A DNA stretch of 64,000 bases from Euptelea pleiosperma (taxonomy: Eukaryota; Streptophyta; Magnoliopsida; Ranunculales; Eupteleaceae): NCBI GenBank assembly GCA_035048495.1, contig CM068543.1:32489096-32553095 (forward strand). The letters are read 5' to 3'. A model generated the notes under the pieces. The model searched no databases, was not told where the DNA came from, and saw nothing but the letters and a program-made list of their open reading frames with translations. Every line of letters starts with the position of its first letter. Within the stretch, counting starts at the first letter, position 1. Positions 31,613 to 44,569 of this stretch are shown in pieces. Both the position numbers and the translations under genes were made by a program.

Positions 31613-33536
31613 ATGCCCGTTTGGAATCGTCCGAACAAGCGCTTGATTCGATCTGAGAATCACGTCCCTACAGTGGATCCTCTACTGAATTCTTCCCCAT
31701 CTCTTTCCCCACCCGCCTCCCCCAGTACTACTACCTTTGTAGTCATGGCAGTCGAACGACCTCTTATCGAGACGTTCGCTCCTATCTCTGCCAATCCGCC
31801 CACTTGCGTTGTTCTCCCACCTACTACGGCGGTACAGTTCGAGATCAGGCCACAGACGATCCAAATGCTGCCAACCTTTCGTGGTCTCCCAAGAGAAGAC
31901 CCATATTCCCATATTCGGGAATTCCAACATGTCATCCTACTTTTCAAGAATCAGAACCTCGATGATAACAATGTGCGTCTGCGAGTTTTCTCATTCTCGC
32001 TCAAAGACCGAGCCTCAGATTGGCTCTACTCCTTACCCGCTGATTCAATCAGCAGTTGGAAAGAGTTGGTGGGAAAATTCATGTCTAAATTCTACCCCAT
32101 GACTCGGACCAACCAAATGAAGCAACTCATTCAGGACTTTAGACAGAAGTCCGATGAAATTTTTTTTGAAGCATGGGATAGATTCCAAGACTACCTGACT
32201 AAGTGTCCCCACCATAGCATTGACAAGGGCAATCTTGTCCATGTCTTCTATAAGGGACTTTCTGATGAGTCCCGGACCATGGTAGAGTCAATGTGCCAAG
32301 GAAAATTCCTGCACCAAACTCCGACCGATGCATACAAATTCTTGGGAGAGGAGAAAACTCTCAACATTGGACGACTGACTCAGAGTTTAGTCGAACCACT
32401 TCGGTCCAAAGGACAACCAAGGGACATGATGCTACAGCTGATACTGAGCTTCGATCTGTCATTCAAGAGTTGAGCAAGTCAGTCTCGGCACTGGCTGTGT
32501 CAGTACAAAAGCCTACTCAACAATCCACCCCAGTCATGCATGTGGGACACGAGAGCCCTATGGAATCCTGTACCCTTTGTCTGCAACCCTCCCATACTAC
32601 TGACCATTATCCTTTGAATGAAGGATGGTCTAATCCTCTTCAGGAAGAAGTTTGTGCTTTCAGCACATACAAACCACCCTCTCAGAACTCCTATAGTCAA
32701 TCTTATCATCCGGACACGAGAAACCACCCTAACTTCTCTTGGAGGCCTCAGTCTACTCAACCACAAGCTCAAGCTCCACGTCAACCTCAGGGCATGTATC
32801 CTCTTGGGTTCAATCAACCCAATAGGCAATTCAATCAGGGACAATACCCATCTACTCAAAACCAGCAGTTCCAACAGGGTCAATACTCTGGACAACTGAG
32901 CACATTTCAGAATCAGCAAAGAGTCCCACAGACCTTTCAGAACCAACCAATTGTCCCAACTAATTCTCCAGCCTATAACTATAATGCCCCGATGAGCTCG
33001 AGTCGCGAATTGGTGCCTCAGCTCCCATTAGCTGCCCCCAACAGTCGGTCTCCAAACCTGGTATTGAGGACCTTCTAGCTCAACTCATTACTCAATCTAT
33101 GCAATGCCTAGAGCAACAGCAACAGCAATCCATGCTTCGTCTAGAGCAACGCTTAAGCAACCTGGAAGCTGAGAAAGCTAAAGGCATCTTCCCTAGTCAA
33201 CCCATCGCTAACCCAAAAGGAAATGCCAAAGGAGCAGTATATGAGATCGGTTCCCAATCTCAAAGCCAGAATGAGAATTGTCAAGGGGAGGTGCAAGCTG
33301 TAACCACCCTACGATCTGGAAAAACTGTGGACATGGGAGTCCAACCACCACCGGTGCCATCTCCAGCACCCATCACTCGCACCGTGGAAGCTAGTCCAAA
33401 TCCTACTTCTGCTTCCTCTCCCTCTGTGCCAACATCATATATCCCTGTGCAGAAATCTAAGGCTAAAGACAAATCTATTTGTCGAGTAAAGCCTCCCTTC
33501 CCGGACAGACTTGTCCAAGATAAGCGGGATCAGTAA
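31613..33536 (+). pseudogene. Athila gag, two frameshifts and a terminal stop
   Basis: The first ATG with gag-like sequence is at 31613. 31850-32400 carries the retrotransposon gag core (FRGLPREDPYSHIREF, LKDRASDWLYSLP, WKELVGKFMSKFYP). Near 32400-32440 the frame shifts. The second stretch (to 33078) has a C-x2-C...H-type cluster in SCTLCLQPSHTTDHYP followed by a long Q/N/P-rich region. Near 33060 it shifts again into the frame shared with pol, with a coiled-coil-like LEQRLSNLEAEKAK. A TAA at 33534-33536 then separates it from the protease. It would form the particle coat. Inactive as it stands. Confidence 0.88.
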
Positions 33537-36500
33537 TTCTCAGAGATCTTAGACGTCTTTAAAGACGTCCAGATCAATATCCCATTCCTTTCTGCTATCA
33601 AGCAAATCCCCTCCTATGCCAAATTCCTCAAGGACTTGTGCATAGTTAAGCGGCATACGCATGTACCCAAAGCTGCTTTCTTGGCCGAAAAAGCTACCGC
33701 GTTCATTCAACACAACAGTGTGATCAAACACAAGGATCCAGGTAGCCCAACTGTCCAATGCAAAATTGGAGACAACTTTAGCTGCACTGCCTTGCTAGAT
33801 TTAGGGGCTAGCGTTAACCTCATACCATTCTCGGTATATCAGCAGTTAGGACTGAAAGATATGAAGCCTACCAATGTCACCCTGAAATTGGCTGATCAGT
33901 CCATCAAGATTCCAAGAGGAATCATTGAAGATGTCATAGTAAAAGTCACTGACTTTTATTATCCTGTGGACTTTATCATTCTAGACACCGAGCTGTGTCA
34001 GGATAACCGCATTCCGGTCATCTTAGGCCGTCCTTTTCTTGCCACCGCGAATGCACACATCGGGTGTTGGGACGGAAACATGTCCATTGCTTTCGAAAAC
34101 CTCAAAGTTGAGGTCAATATCTTTCGTCTAATGCAACAGGATACCGATCGCGAAGTGACCGATGAAATGTGTGCCGTTGAGAGTCTAATCCCGGACTCCA
34201 CCGAAGATATTCTTAAGCAGTGTCTAGAACACTTTGGAGCTGACTTTGCAACAGAGTCATCCATTTTTGATCTCAATGATCTTTTGGAAACTGCTCCACT
34301 ACTAGAGATCCCCGCTCCACTCATCGAGTTCGAGCCTCTGATAACCATGGCCAGAGAACCCATCCTTCCTTTTACTACTGAAGTCAAACCTCTTCAATCC
34401 GTGTCTTCTGTGACACCTACTTTAACTCCATCTGCTCCAACATTGGAGCTCAAGCAACTTCCAACAGATCTTTCCTATGCCTATCTTGGTCCCAAGGAAA
34501 CCTACCTTGTCATTATTGCTTTCGCTTTGTCTGAGAGTGAACGTAAGAAACTTCTCGAGCTGCTCAACGAGCACAAATCTGCGATCGGTTGGACTATAGA
34601 TGATATTCGAGGCATAGACCCCTCGGTGTGCCAACACATCTATCTCGAGGATGAATCCAAAACCTCTCGAGAACACCAGAGGAGGTTGAACCCCGTCTTA
34701 AAGGATGTAGTCCGGGACGAGGTCCTTAAACTATTAGATGTGGGTATCATTTACCCCATCTCCGATAGCAAATGGGTGAGTCCTATTCATGTCGTCCCTA
34801 AAAAGGTAGGATTCACAGTTGTGGAAAATGAGAACAAGGAAATGGTCACCTAGCGCCTGAAGAAAGGGTGGAGAGTCTGCATCGATTACCGACGACTCAA
34901 CACCAACACTAGGAAGGACCACTTTCCTTTACCCTTCATCGACCAAATGTTGGAGAGACTAGCAGGTCACTCCTATTACTACTTCCTCGATGGTTACTCA
35001 GGGTATAATCAAATACCCATCGCCCCTGAAGATCATGAGAAGACAACTTTCACATGTCCCTTTGGCACTTTTGCCTACAAGCGCATGCCCTTTGGCCTCT
35101 GCAATGCACCTGCGACCTTTCAAAGGTGTATGATGAGCATATTCTCTGACATGGTGGAAAAATTCCTCGAAGTCTTTATGGACGACTTCTCAGTTTTTGG
35201 GTCATCCTTTGATGACTGTCTGAACCATCTAGGGCTTGTACTTCACCGCTGTCAGGACAAGCGACTTGTCCTCAATTGGGAGAAATGCCACTTCATGGTG
35301 AAGAAGGGCATTGTTCTGGGACATGTCATTTCCCATCAGGGCATTGAGGTCGACAAAGCTAAAATCGATATCATCTCGACCTTGCCCATTCCTAAGTCCG
35401 TACGTGACATCCGGTCCTTTTTGGGACACGGAGGATTCTATAGGCGATTCATCAAGGACTTCTCTCAAATCGCTCGACCTCTGTCCCATCTTCTGGCTAA
35501 AGATAGTCCTTTCGACTTTAATGCTGACTGTGTCAAGGCATTTGAGCGTCTCAAATCTGAGCTCACTACTGCGCCCATTATTCGTCTCCCGGACTGGACT
35601 CTACCTTTCGAGGTAATGTGCGATGCTTCTGACTACGCGTTAGGTGCTGTTCTAGGGCAGAGAATTGACAAAAGATCACATGTGATCTACTACGTGAGCA
35701 AAACTCTTAACTCTGCCCAAATGAATTACTCCACCACTGAGAAAGAACTCCTGGCGGTAGTCTTCGCCCTTGATAAATTCCGTCAGTACCTCTTAGCCAC
35801 TAAGGTGGTTGTGTACACTGATCATGCAGCCCTTCGTTATCTCATGTCGAAAAAGGAAACCAAGCTTCGATTAATTCGATGGATTCTCTTACTGCAGGAA
35901 TTAGACCTCGAGATTAAGGATAAGAAAGGAACTGAGAATGTAGTGGCTGATCACTTGTCTAGATTGACTTTAGAGTCATCCTTCGACACCCAACCCATCC
36001 CTGAAACCTTTCCAGACGAACAACTATTCGCTATCTCCGTTCATCCATGGTATGCTGACATTGTCAACTACCTTGTCACCGAAGAAATGCCTTCACACTG
36101 GTCAAAACAGGACAAAAGCCAATTCCTAGCAAGAGTTAAGTACTACTCTTGGGATGACCCTTATTTGTATAAATACTGTCCTTACCAGATCATTCGTCTC
36201 TGTGTCCCTGAGTCGGACCAACTCAATATCTTGTCCTCATGTCATGACCAACCTTGCGGTGGTCATTTCAGCACTAAGAAGACTGCAGAAAAAGTTCTGC
36301 AATGCAGATTCTACTGGCCCACATTATTTAAAGATGCCCACATCTACAGCAAAACCTGTCCTAATTGCCAGCATCTAGGCCGCATCTCCCAAAGGAACAT
36401 GATGCCCCTAACTCCCATCCAGGTCGATGAAATATTTGACATCTGGGGCATCGACTTCATGGGCCCCTTTCTCGTTTCTTATGGTTTTGAGTACATTCTC

Positions 36501-36853
36501 CTTGCGGTAGACTATGTATCCAAATGGATAGAAGCCATTCCCACCAAGACCAATGACCACAAAGTGGTGGTCAAATTCCTAAAGGAGTTCATCTTCGCCC
36601 GATTCGGTGCCCCTAAGGCCATCATTAGTGATGGGGGCATCCATTTCTGCAATAGGATATTCGAGAAATTAATGAAAAAGTATGGGGTAACCCACAAGGT
36701 TGCCCTAGCTTATCATCCGCAGACTAGTGGTCAAGTAGAGGTTTCTAATCGGCAGATCAAGCAGATCTTAGAGAAAACGGTCAATACCACACGTAAAGAC
36801 TGGTCTACTTGTATCACTGATGCTTTATGGGCATATAGAACCGCCTACAAGAT
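33537..36853 (+). pseudogene. Athila pol: protease, reverse transcriptase, RNase H, integrase (first part)
   Basis: The frame is the same as the end of gag. The protease active site DLGAS is at 33798-33812, and ILGRPFLATANA follows near 34020. The reverse transcriptase starts near 34680 (LNPVLKDVVRDEVLKLLD) and has one in-frame TAG at 34851-34853 before [12 protein letters not shown]. The catalytic FMDDF is at about 35176. RNase H has [14 protein letters not shown] near 35620. Integrase shows the HHCC finger (H..H..CPNC near 36240-36370), WGIDFMGPF, and the acidic DGG...E positions in IISDGGIHF and SGQVEVSN. The frame is cut after AYRTAYK by a solo LTR at 36854. Apart from that LTR, the TAG is the only lesion in this 3.3-kb stretch. 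Confidence 0.92.
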
Positions 36854-39573
36854 TGAAAGTAGGTTTTTTCCGCGTCGTTGGTTACGGAAACCCTAACTTC
36901 AACACATTTTTAATTTATCCGAGACATTTAACCTGTAAAATGAGCAGTTTTGCATAGTGGCTCGTGTCGGATGTCGATCCGCACTCGGGGTTAGTTTGTG
37001 CAAGCAGTGAACATGAAATGATGAAATTTCCTCAGAAATTGTCACTAAGAAGGATGGAGTGGTGAGGATGATGATCACGAAGAGATTGCTAAATACACAT
37101 CATTCTCATAAAATCAACCTTATTCATTAAATTCAAAGTCTTACAATTAAGCAATCCAGTACACTTATTGAAATTTAAATCTACTTCAAAATAAACTAAA
37201 ACCTTTGGATCTAGAGAGGGAAAGAGAGGAGAGAGAGAGAAAGGGAGAAAGTCCTAGAGAGAGAAAAGGAGAAACGAGGAAGAAACTCACCTTAAGACTG
37301 ACCATTAGATCGAGATCGACCATTGGATTGGCCTCGAGATGAATCGGTGGATCGGTTGTTGGCCGAGTTTGGTCAGCAAAGTGTTGGGTGCATGATGGAG
37401 ATAAAACTCCACATTGCAAGAGGAGCAGCAAGTCGATGGAGTGGATGGAGAGGAACCCACCAAAAAGTCAAGTTCATCACGTTGGTGGAGAGAGACTGAT
37501 GTGCACCAGTCCACAACGTGAAGGGAGGAAGAGGCGCACCATTATTGACTTGCAAGCCGGTGTTGCAAGGTTCAACACCGAAAAACCCTTTGCTGGTGGC
37601 GGTATTGTTTGGGGTAGCCGGCAGTGGAGCTTTGGGAACTTACCTGAGTGGAGAACGGTGCAGCTTCATGATGGAGGAGAAGGGTGGTGGTAGCCGGTCC
37701 AGCAATGGAGGACGATCCTCCTCCTTCTTCCTCTTCTTTTCTTTTGTTTTTCTGTTTTTATTTTTTTTTATTTTTTTTTGGCAGAATGGTGAGGATAGCT
37801 GGAGAACGTGAGAAGCTGGTTGAGAGGGGAAGAAGCGTGGAAGAGATGTGGATGGCTACCGGAGAGAGGAGAGGGGCGGTTTGGGTTTAAAAAAAAATTA
37901 GAAAGTGAGGGACGTGGGAGCCTCTAACGGCTTACAGTTTTATGGGTGCTCGTGGGAGAGAATTCTAAAAACGGAGAGGAGATGATCGGGGCGTGGAGAT
38001 GGAAGAGAACGTGGGAGACAGAGGTGATGGTGGCGCTGGTTTCACTGGCGAACCAGTGGCGCAAGAGGAGCAAGGGGCTTTGTTGTTGCTATCACCCCGA
38101 AGAGGATCTTGAAGACACCTCACCTGTTCTCTGGAGAAGAAGAAAGAGTCCGGTGAGGACGTTACGGCGAGCAGTGGAGATGGAAGAGAGATGGAGGTTG
38201 CTGGCCGGAGTTGCAGGCTGCAACTCCGGTTACAGAGATGAAGAAGACGGTGGTTGCAGGCGGAGGAAATGGTGCTGCACGCAGCAGCAAGGGGAATGGA
38301 TGAAGAAGAAGAAGAAGAAGAAGAAGAAGAAGAAGAAGAAGAAGAAGAAGAGGAGGAACGGCCGGAGTTGCAAACCTGCAACTCCGGCGAAGGATGGGGA
38401 AGAAGACGAAGAAGAAAGGAGGAAGAAGAGGAGTGGGAAGTCGTGGGGAAGAAGGGAAAGGATAGGGGGAAGGAGAGGAGGAGATTAGGGGGGGATTAGG
38501 GTTCGAACGAACCCCTATCCTTCTCCTTTTAAAGCTTCCCTATTTCCTTTAATGGAAATAGGGGATTTTTGAAAATAAAAAAAATAAGAAAAATAATTTT
38601 TTTTTTTTTAAGTAAAAACCTACTTTTCTATGGGGAATCTCCCCAATTAGTGGACCCCCCCATTTAATTAAAATTATTTTGAAATTCGCGGGGTCCACTA
38701 ACTGGTCGGACAGCGGGTCGATGAAGATGGGCCCGGCTATTGGCCCTCATGAATTGATGATGTCCATCGTCTCACAAGATGATGTGACAGACAGTCTGAT
38801 GGCGATCGGATGGATGGTGACTTCATTGGGACTCAGATTGGTAGATCGACGGATCTAGAGAGATCCAACGATCCGATTGAAGATCCAACGGTCCGATGGA
38901 AGATCTAACGGTCGGAAAGCTAAGGGAGATGAGATAGAGCCGATGGGCATGAGTTTTGGGGTTAGGTCAGTAGATTCGAGGACCGAGAGATGAAGAGAGA
39001 GAGAGAATAAGGAGAGATGAGAGAGAAAGTATCAGAAAATAGAGAGAAAAGCACTGGCGGAGGGTCTGGAACCCTGGTCTTCACTGTGACCATCCTCACG
39101 CTTCTCCAGTAGAGTCGACCATCATTCTTTGCTGACTCATGTGGCTTTAAACGCTTTGGTCCGTCTCTTGGTCATTGGCTCTCCTACTCTCTTCGTTCTT
39201 TGGGCCGGCTTTTTGGTCCTCTTATTCAGCCCATATTTGGCCCATATCTTCTAGTCATAGCATGTGGGCTTGTTAAGCTTTGATAATGGGCTTTCATGAT
39301 CGATTTGGGCCCACAAGTCTCGAGAATCGTCCCATCGGGGTTTCCTGCGACAGAAGAAGCGCGTAATGAGACTTTATCAGAACGGCTTAATATTTAGACT
39401 TCCGAAAATGTGTTTAATGCATGCAAATATACCATTTTGTCCAGAAAAGTGTGTTCTACCCAACAGAAGAGACTCTTACGTAGAAAAGTAGGTAAATAGA
39501 GTATTTTACATAGGAGAATGCAATAACGCTAAAAGGATAATTGCTTAAAATAAGCACTTTTGAGCGAATATCA
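36854..39573 (-). repeat. Solo Athila-family LTR, reversed, inside the Athila integrase
   Basis: On the minus strand it reads TGATATTCGC...CTACTTTCA, the same LTR as 27190-29900. Flanks are AAGAT (36849-36853) and AAGAC (39574-39578), a 5-bp duplication with one substitution. The uninterrupted integrase codons need AAGAC, so the left copy has mutated. A (GAA)n tract at about 38301-38352 and hairpins at 38205-38229 and 38362-38387 lie inside. The long K/E-rich open frame across the GAA tract (37946-38488) is repeat sequence, not a gene. Confidence 0.93.
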
Positions 39574-39578
39574 AAGAC

Positions 39579-40074
39579 CCCACTCAATATGTCTCCCTAT
39601 CGTCTCGTCTTTGGGAAACCCTGTCATCTACCGGTAGAGATTGAACATTGTGCCCTGTGGGCCATTAAGAAACTCAACTTCGACCTCGACTCTGCAGGAG
39701 AGGAGAGAAAACTTCAACTGAATGAGTTAGAAGAACTCAGAAATGATGCCTACAACTTGTCCAAGAATTACAAAGCAAAAATGAAGTGGATACATGACAA
39801 GAGCATCCTTAGGAAAGAGTTCCATCCAGGACAGAAGGTCCTTTTTTATAACTCCCGTCTTCATCTCTTCCCTGGGAAATTGAAATCTAGGTGGACCGGT
39901 CCTTATACGGTCACAGCAGTCACACCCTTTGGGGCAATCACTATTGAGGATCCCAAGGATCACTCCTCTTTTCAGGTCAATGGCCAGCATCTTAAGCAAT
40001 TCCATGAACTTGATGTATCGTTCATTCAGACTTTTGAAATTGATCTCATCGATCCTGCCTATGTCGACTTATGA
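39579..40074 (+). pseudogene. Athila integrase C-terminus
   Basis: The frame resumes in phase after the solo LTR, with TPLNMSPYRLVFGKPCHLPV and then a C-terminal DNA-binding module (GKLKSRWTGPYTV, SFQVNGQHLKQF). It ends at the TGA at 40072-40074. These are standard plant gypsy integrase tail motifs. No internal lesion is seen. Confidence 0.9.
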
Positions 40075-41973
40075 TCCACTCAGTCTCCTGAGTTCCAACT
40101 TGGTTGGGGGTGCCTGTCACCCCCGTCATGTCTGGCTGAAGATGTAAAACTTAGCGCTTTCGGAAAGGCAATTCCGGTATTCCTAGAGTACATGAGTCTC
40201 ATGCATTTGTTATTACTGTCATATCTCTGGAAATGCAGGTACATTCATTCTTCCGATCATCAGATACCACACACTGTCGAGTTTCTGCCGACTTGGTAAC
40301 ATCCTTCCTGAATCTTTGCATCATCATCACTGATTTGTTATCATTTTATGTCCCGGTCATGAGCACCGAGGACAGTGCTATATTTTGGTTGGGGGTGGGG
40401 TATTTACCAAAACTCATGTCTTCATTTTGATAAAAAAAAAAAAAAAAAAACTTTTTATTTTTGGGGTGATTTCCGATGTTCTCTAAAAGTTTTCTAGAAT
40501 TTCAAAAATGTGTCAAATACCCTGACTTTGATTAGCTAAAAACCTTCGTTAAGTCAGTATTGAGGATGTCAATTTTTGTTTAAAGTTAGCTTCGAGTCAA
40601 GTTAGGCGTGACTACAGCAGGTTTGAAAACTCAGAAAAACTCAGATTTGGCACAATTGTACACTATCAACATCAGAGTCATCCTAAGTTTTGAAACTCTA
40701 GAGATCCTGTGAGAATAATTGTGGAGACCTAACCTAGTGAGCTTTCGAGCCTTTAATCATTTCAGAGAGTTATACAATAATCCTGAGTCAATGGATGACT
40801 CACTATTCTTCATGCCCGCAATATTCGTTGAGAGATCTCATTATCTTTTGCTTCGATCATGGAACTCAGAACGACATCAACATTGGATTACTACGACAGA
40901 ACCTTCCCTGTATCCAGTCAAGACAGTATACATGATAGTGCAAACCCTAAAAAATGATTTAGGCCATTTTTCTGAACCATTCAGCCTTCTTACTCACCTG
41001 AATTATACTTCACTAGAAACCCCTTGAGCCATTCTATAAAAGCCTTTTCTTTGTTAAGCCCATTAACCAAAAATCCAGTTCAGCTACGAAGTGTTACTAG
41101 CTACCCTACTTTTGAGAAGGATAAAGAATAACTGATGTGGGTGTATCGTGAAAAGAAAAGTAAAGAAGAAGAATCAAAAGAAAAAGAAAGTGGTTCAAGC
41201 TGAAAACAAAATATGGAAAGAAAGTATGAAAAAGTGCTGAAAAGAAATTGAGCAGTCTCAGAAATATCAAGAAAAAGAGAAAAATACGAAAAAAGGAAAA
41301 ATAACCAGATAATGGTGTTACGCCGCAGGAAAAATGCAAGAAAATGGCAATATCCTCTCAAGATCTTTGAAATCCTGCATTCCTTTATTTTTCTACACCG
41401 GACCTAAGCCTCATTATAACCCAGGAAAGTCCTACTTGATTCTAGGATAGTACGATCATAAAATGTGGAGATTGGAGAAAGAGAAGCTATAGAGTTTGAT
41501 CTGACGTTCCCGACTGAAGTGGTATTCCAATCATGAGATCTTCTTCTGTTAAAGATGTCCTTTCTTCAAATAATACATATGTGAGATCTTTACTTTCATT
41601 AACACATCTCCTCACATATAAATTGAGAGAAAAGAAGAAAACCCTTCTAGTGTGATTCTATTCTGAGTACTAAACATGTGAGATTTGAGGTCGAGACATA
41701 AAAACTTCGAGGTGATCTGGAAATCTAAACTGTAGGATGATGAGAAGGTTGAGCAAACACACATGCAGAGCCTGACTATTCTGGGTCATGATTATCAGTC
41801 TGTAGTCTTGCCAAAACTTTCCAACTCTTCACTAGCATGTAACTGTTTTTGCATTCATTCAATGATTTGACGAACGGTGTTTTCCTGGAGCTAATATGAA
41901 AAAGTGTGCAACATGTGCAGAGCCCGTTTAAGCTCATTTATTTCTCACTAGTTGCCAAGGATTGGCAATATGC
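40075..41973 (+). other. Athila post-pol region, non-coding as it stands
   Basis: Some Athila elements have an extra envelope-like reading frame here. I find only short frames (40719-41027 is the longest on this strand) and no transmembrane or surface-protein pattern. Homopolymer A at 40432-40450 and AG-rich DNA at 41130-41350. Confidence 0.5.
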
Positions 41974-41986
41974 TGGTTGGGGGTTG
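41974..41986 (+). other. Athila polypurine tract
   Basis: TGGTTGGGGGTTG lies directly before the 3' LTR start TGATATTCGC. The phrase TTGGTTGGGGGTG also occurs earlier (about 40100 and 40385), an Athila-like repeated purine-rich motif. Confidence 0.6.
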
Positions 41987-42892
41987 TGATATTCGCTAAA
42001 AAATGCTTATTTTAAGCAATTATCCTTTTAATGTTATTGCATTCTCCTACGTTAGAATACTCTATTTATCTACTTTTCTACGTAAGAGTCTCTTGTGTTG
42101 CGTAGAACACACTTTTCTGGACGAAATGGTATATTTGCATGCATTAAACACATTTTCGAAAGTCTAGACATGTAGTCATTCTGATAGAGTCTCATTACAC
42201 GCTTCTTCTGTCGCAGAAAACCCCGATGGGACAATTCTTGAGACTTGCGAGCCCACATCGATCAGGAAAGCCCATTATCAAAGCTTAAAGAGCCCATATG
42301 CTATGACTAGAAGATATGGGCCAAATATGGGTTGAATAAGAGGACCAAAAAGCCAGCCCAAAGAACGAAGAGAGCAGGAGAGCCAATGACCAAGAGACGG
42401 ACCAAAGCGTTTAAAGCCACATGAGTCAGCAAAGAATGATAGTCTACTCTACTGGAGAAGCGTGAGGATGGTCACAATGAAGACCAGGGTTCCAGACCCT
42501 TTGTCAATACTTTTATCTCCATTTTTTGATACTTTCTCTCTCATCTCTCCTTATTCTCTCTCTCTCTTCATCTCTCGGTCCTCGAATCTACTGACCTAAC
42601 CCCAGAACTCCTGTCCATCGGCTCTATCTCATCTCCCTTAGCTTTCTGACCGTTGGATCTTCCTTCGGACCGTTGGATCTTCAATCGGACCGTTGGATCT
42701 CTCTAGATCCGTCGATTTACCAATCTGGGTCCCAATCAAGTCACCATCCATCCGATCGCCATCAGACTGTCTATCACATCATCTTGTGAGACGATGGACA
42801 TCATCAATCCATGTGGGCCAGTAGCCGGGCCCATCATCATCGACCCGCTGTCCGACCAGTTAGTGGACCCCGTGAATTTCAAAATAATTTTA
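41987..42892 (+). repeat. Athila 3' LTR, truncated
   Basis: It is collinear with 27190-28090 and very similar, including the GACCGTTGGATCT repeats near 42648-42695. Similarity ends after AAAATAATTTTA at about 42892. About 1.8 kb of LTR and the right target duplication are lost, so a deletion has removed this junction. Confidence 0.9.
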
Positions 42893-43370
42893 AAATAACT
42901 CCATTTTTGTTCAAAAAATACCCAAAATCCCAACGAAGAGGATGAAGTAGAAAACTAGGAAATCGAGAGAATTGCTCTACAAAACCTTATGGGAACAGTA
43001 GATCGGACACCTGCGATCGATTGAGAGAAATATGGGAGGCGATTGGGGTTGAAAATGATCCATTTTGGGTTTTATAAAACTGAATGTCGCACTGTCCAAT
43101 CGATTGGGCTAAGTGGCCAATCAATTGGAGCTTGGCCAATCGATTGGGTTGTACTCTCCAATCGATTGGAGATGTCCAGTCGATTGGTCTGTAAAGTCCA
43201 ATCGATTGGATTGGTCCGGGATGAAAAAATTAATTTTTAAAAAATTCAAAATTTTAAAAACCAATAGACTCATTTTCCAGGACCCCCAAATAAATCTTTT
43301 CAAGCCAAAAATCATTTTTAAACTTCTCAAGAAAAGATAATACACCAGAAAAATGTTAGAATCCAATTTA
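42893..43370. repeat. LTR-like fragment with six CCAATCGATTGG-type motifs
   Basis: Six sites lie within 43094-43212, including four perfect palindromes. The sequence around them differs from the Sirevirus LTRs at 26028 and 47042. A TATA-like TTTTATAAAAC occurs at about 43070. It may be a piece of a related Sirevirus LTR brought here by deletion or insertion. Confidence 0.5.
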
Positions 43371-44569
43371 TGAAGTCAATCTTGATAAGCTCTAATCACT
43401 GAGTTTTATTGAAGAGAATTAACTAACACTTAGTTCAATATTTTATTTTATCAGAAATATTAATTCTTTTAGACATTAGCGCAAGTTACAATTCACTAGT
43501 AATCATAGATTCAAATATCAACCGTAGCATTATCAAGTGTAAGTGATCTGAGTCCATCTATGGTATTGAATAAGATTTCAGCAATAATTTCTCATAAATA
43601 TCAGAATCTGGAGATATCCTGTATCCGATCATAAAATCCTCATTAGAGTTATTAAGGGATCTCACATACGCTCATGTATATGGGTATTTACTGATGGATA
43701 AAAATTTTTCTAGCAAATTAGCTATCTTTTATACTCTTTTTATTCACTTTGAATATAGGTAGCTTTCACTCTCCATGTAGGTAGCCCTTTTCTGCAGCAA
43801 TGAGAATCAGATTTCAATTTCAACCAGGGCCATACAGATGGCATTCACTCTAATTTTTGTGGAGGAAGCTGTTTCCTTAGAATAATAACTCTCATTGGAA
43901 AGCCAACAGTCGACTATAGTGCAGTTTTGAAATCAACCGATGGTAGGAACACTACTAATTTGAAGTTATAATTAGTAGATGTTTATTCTTAATTTCAATA
44001 ATACAAGATTTCTCACCTTTATTAAATCCATTCCCACAGAAATAATCAATGTGCGTGTGAATGTGAGATATACTGTTTCAATAATCTTCTAATGCACACT
44101 AGTAAAAATTGACCAATCATAATAATAAAAAAATATAATACTCAGATTAGCAAAATTTTACTAACAGCTAAGTTCTTTTTCTTTGAATGTTCTCAGAAAT
44201 CAACTAATAATTTTAACATTTTTCTGAACAATTGATCTTTTGTTTTCTGAAATATTTTTAATATTTATTCTTCAAACTGAAGCAAAATCAAAAAAGAGAA
44301 ATAAATATATCCATAAAAAATAAGAATGGAGAACACGAGGGAATAGAGAGCACAATGCTCAGAAATAGGACATTGTCGAATATTTCTCCTTCAGAGAATC
44401 TTTCCTAACCCACACAGATATGATTTTGGTGGACAGATCAATTCTCTTAGGATCTCTCATCTTTTAAGTTACAGAACTCTGAGGTAGTTTGAATTTCTCA
44501 AGAGATTGAATTTCCTTGATCAATTCTCTAGACCTTTCCAGTAGGTCTTTCATTTTCCTAGAAGCACAT
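43371..44569. other. Sirevirus-like internal region lacking pol
   Basis: AT-rich, no open frame with protease, integrase, RT or RNase H similarity on either strand, although pol would be expected downstream of gag here. Confidence 0.5.

Larger units (their letters stand above)
27190..42892 (+). mobile_element. Athila-type Ty3/gypsy retrotransposon, 3' end truncated, split by a solo LTR
   Basis: The 5' LTR (27190-29900), primer site, leader, gag, protease, reverse transcriptase, RNase H and integrase occur in gypsy order on the plus strand. They are followed by a 1.9-kb non-coding tail, a purine tract and a 3' LTR that stops after about 906 bp. The RT motif [19 protein letters not shown] and the gag and leader layout fit the Athila clade. 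A 2720-bp reverse solo LTR of the same family sits in the integrase. Stops, two gag frameshifts and the lost 3' end make it defective. Target duplication cannot be checked because the right end is missing. Confidence 0.92.

Noticed and set aside
37946..38488. 180-codon frame rich in Lys, Glu and Arg
   Set aside because: It is produced by an expanded GAA tract inside a reversed solo LTR.
40719..41027. Possible envelope-like frame after Athila pol
   Set aside because: It has no signal peptide, membrane segment or similarity I can recognise, and neighbouring frames are closed.
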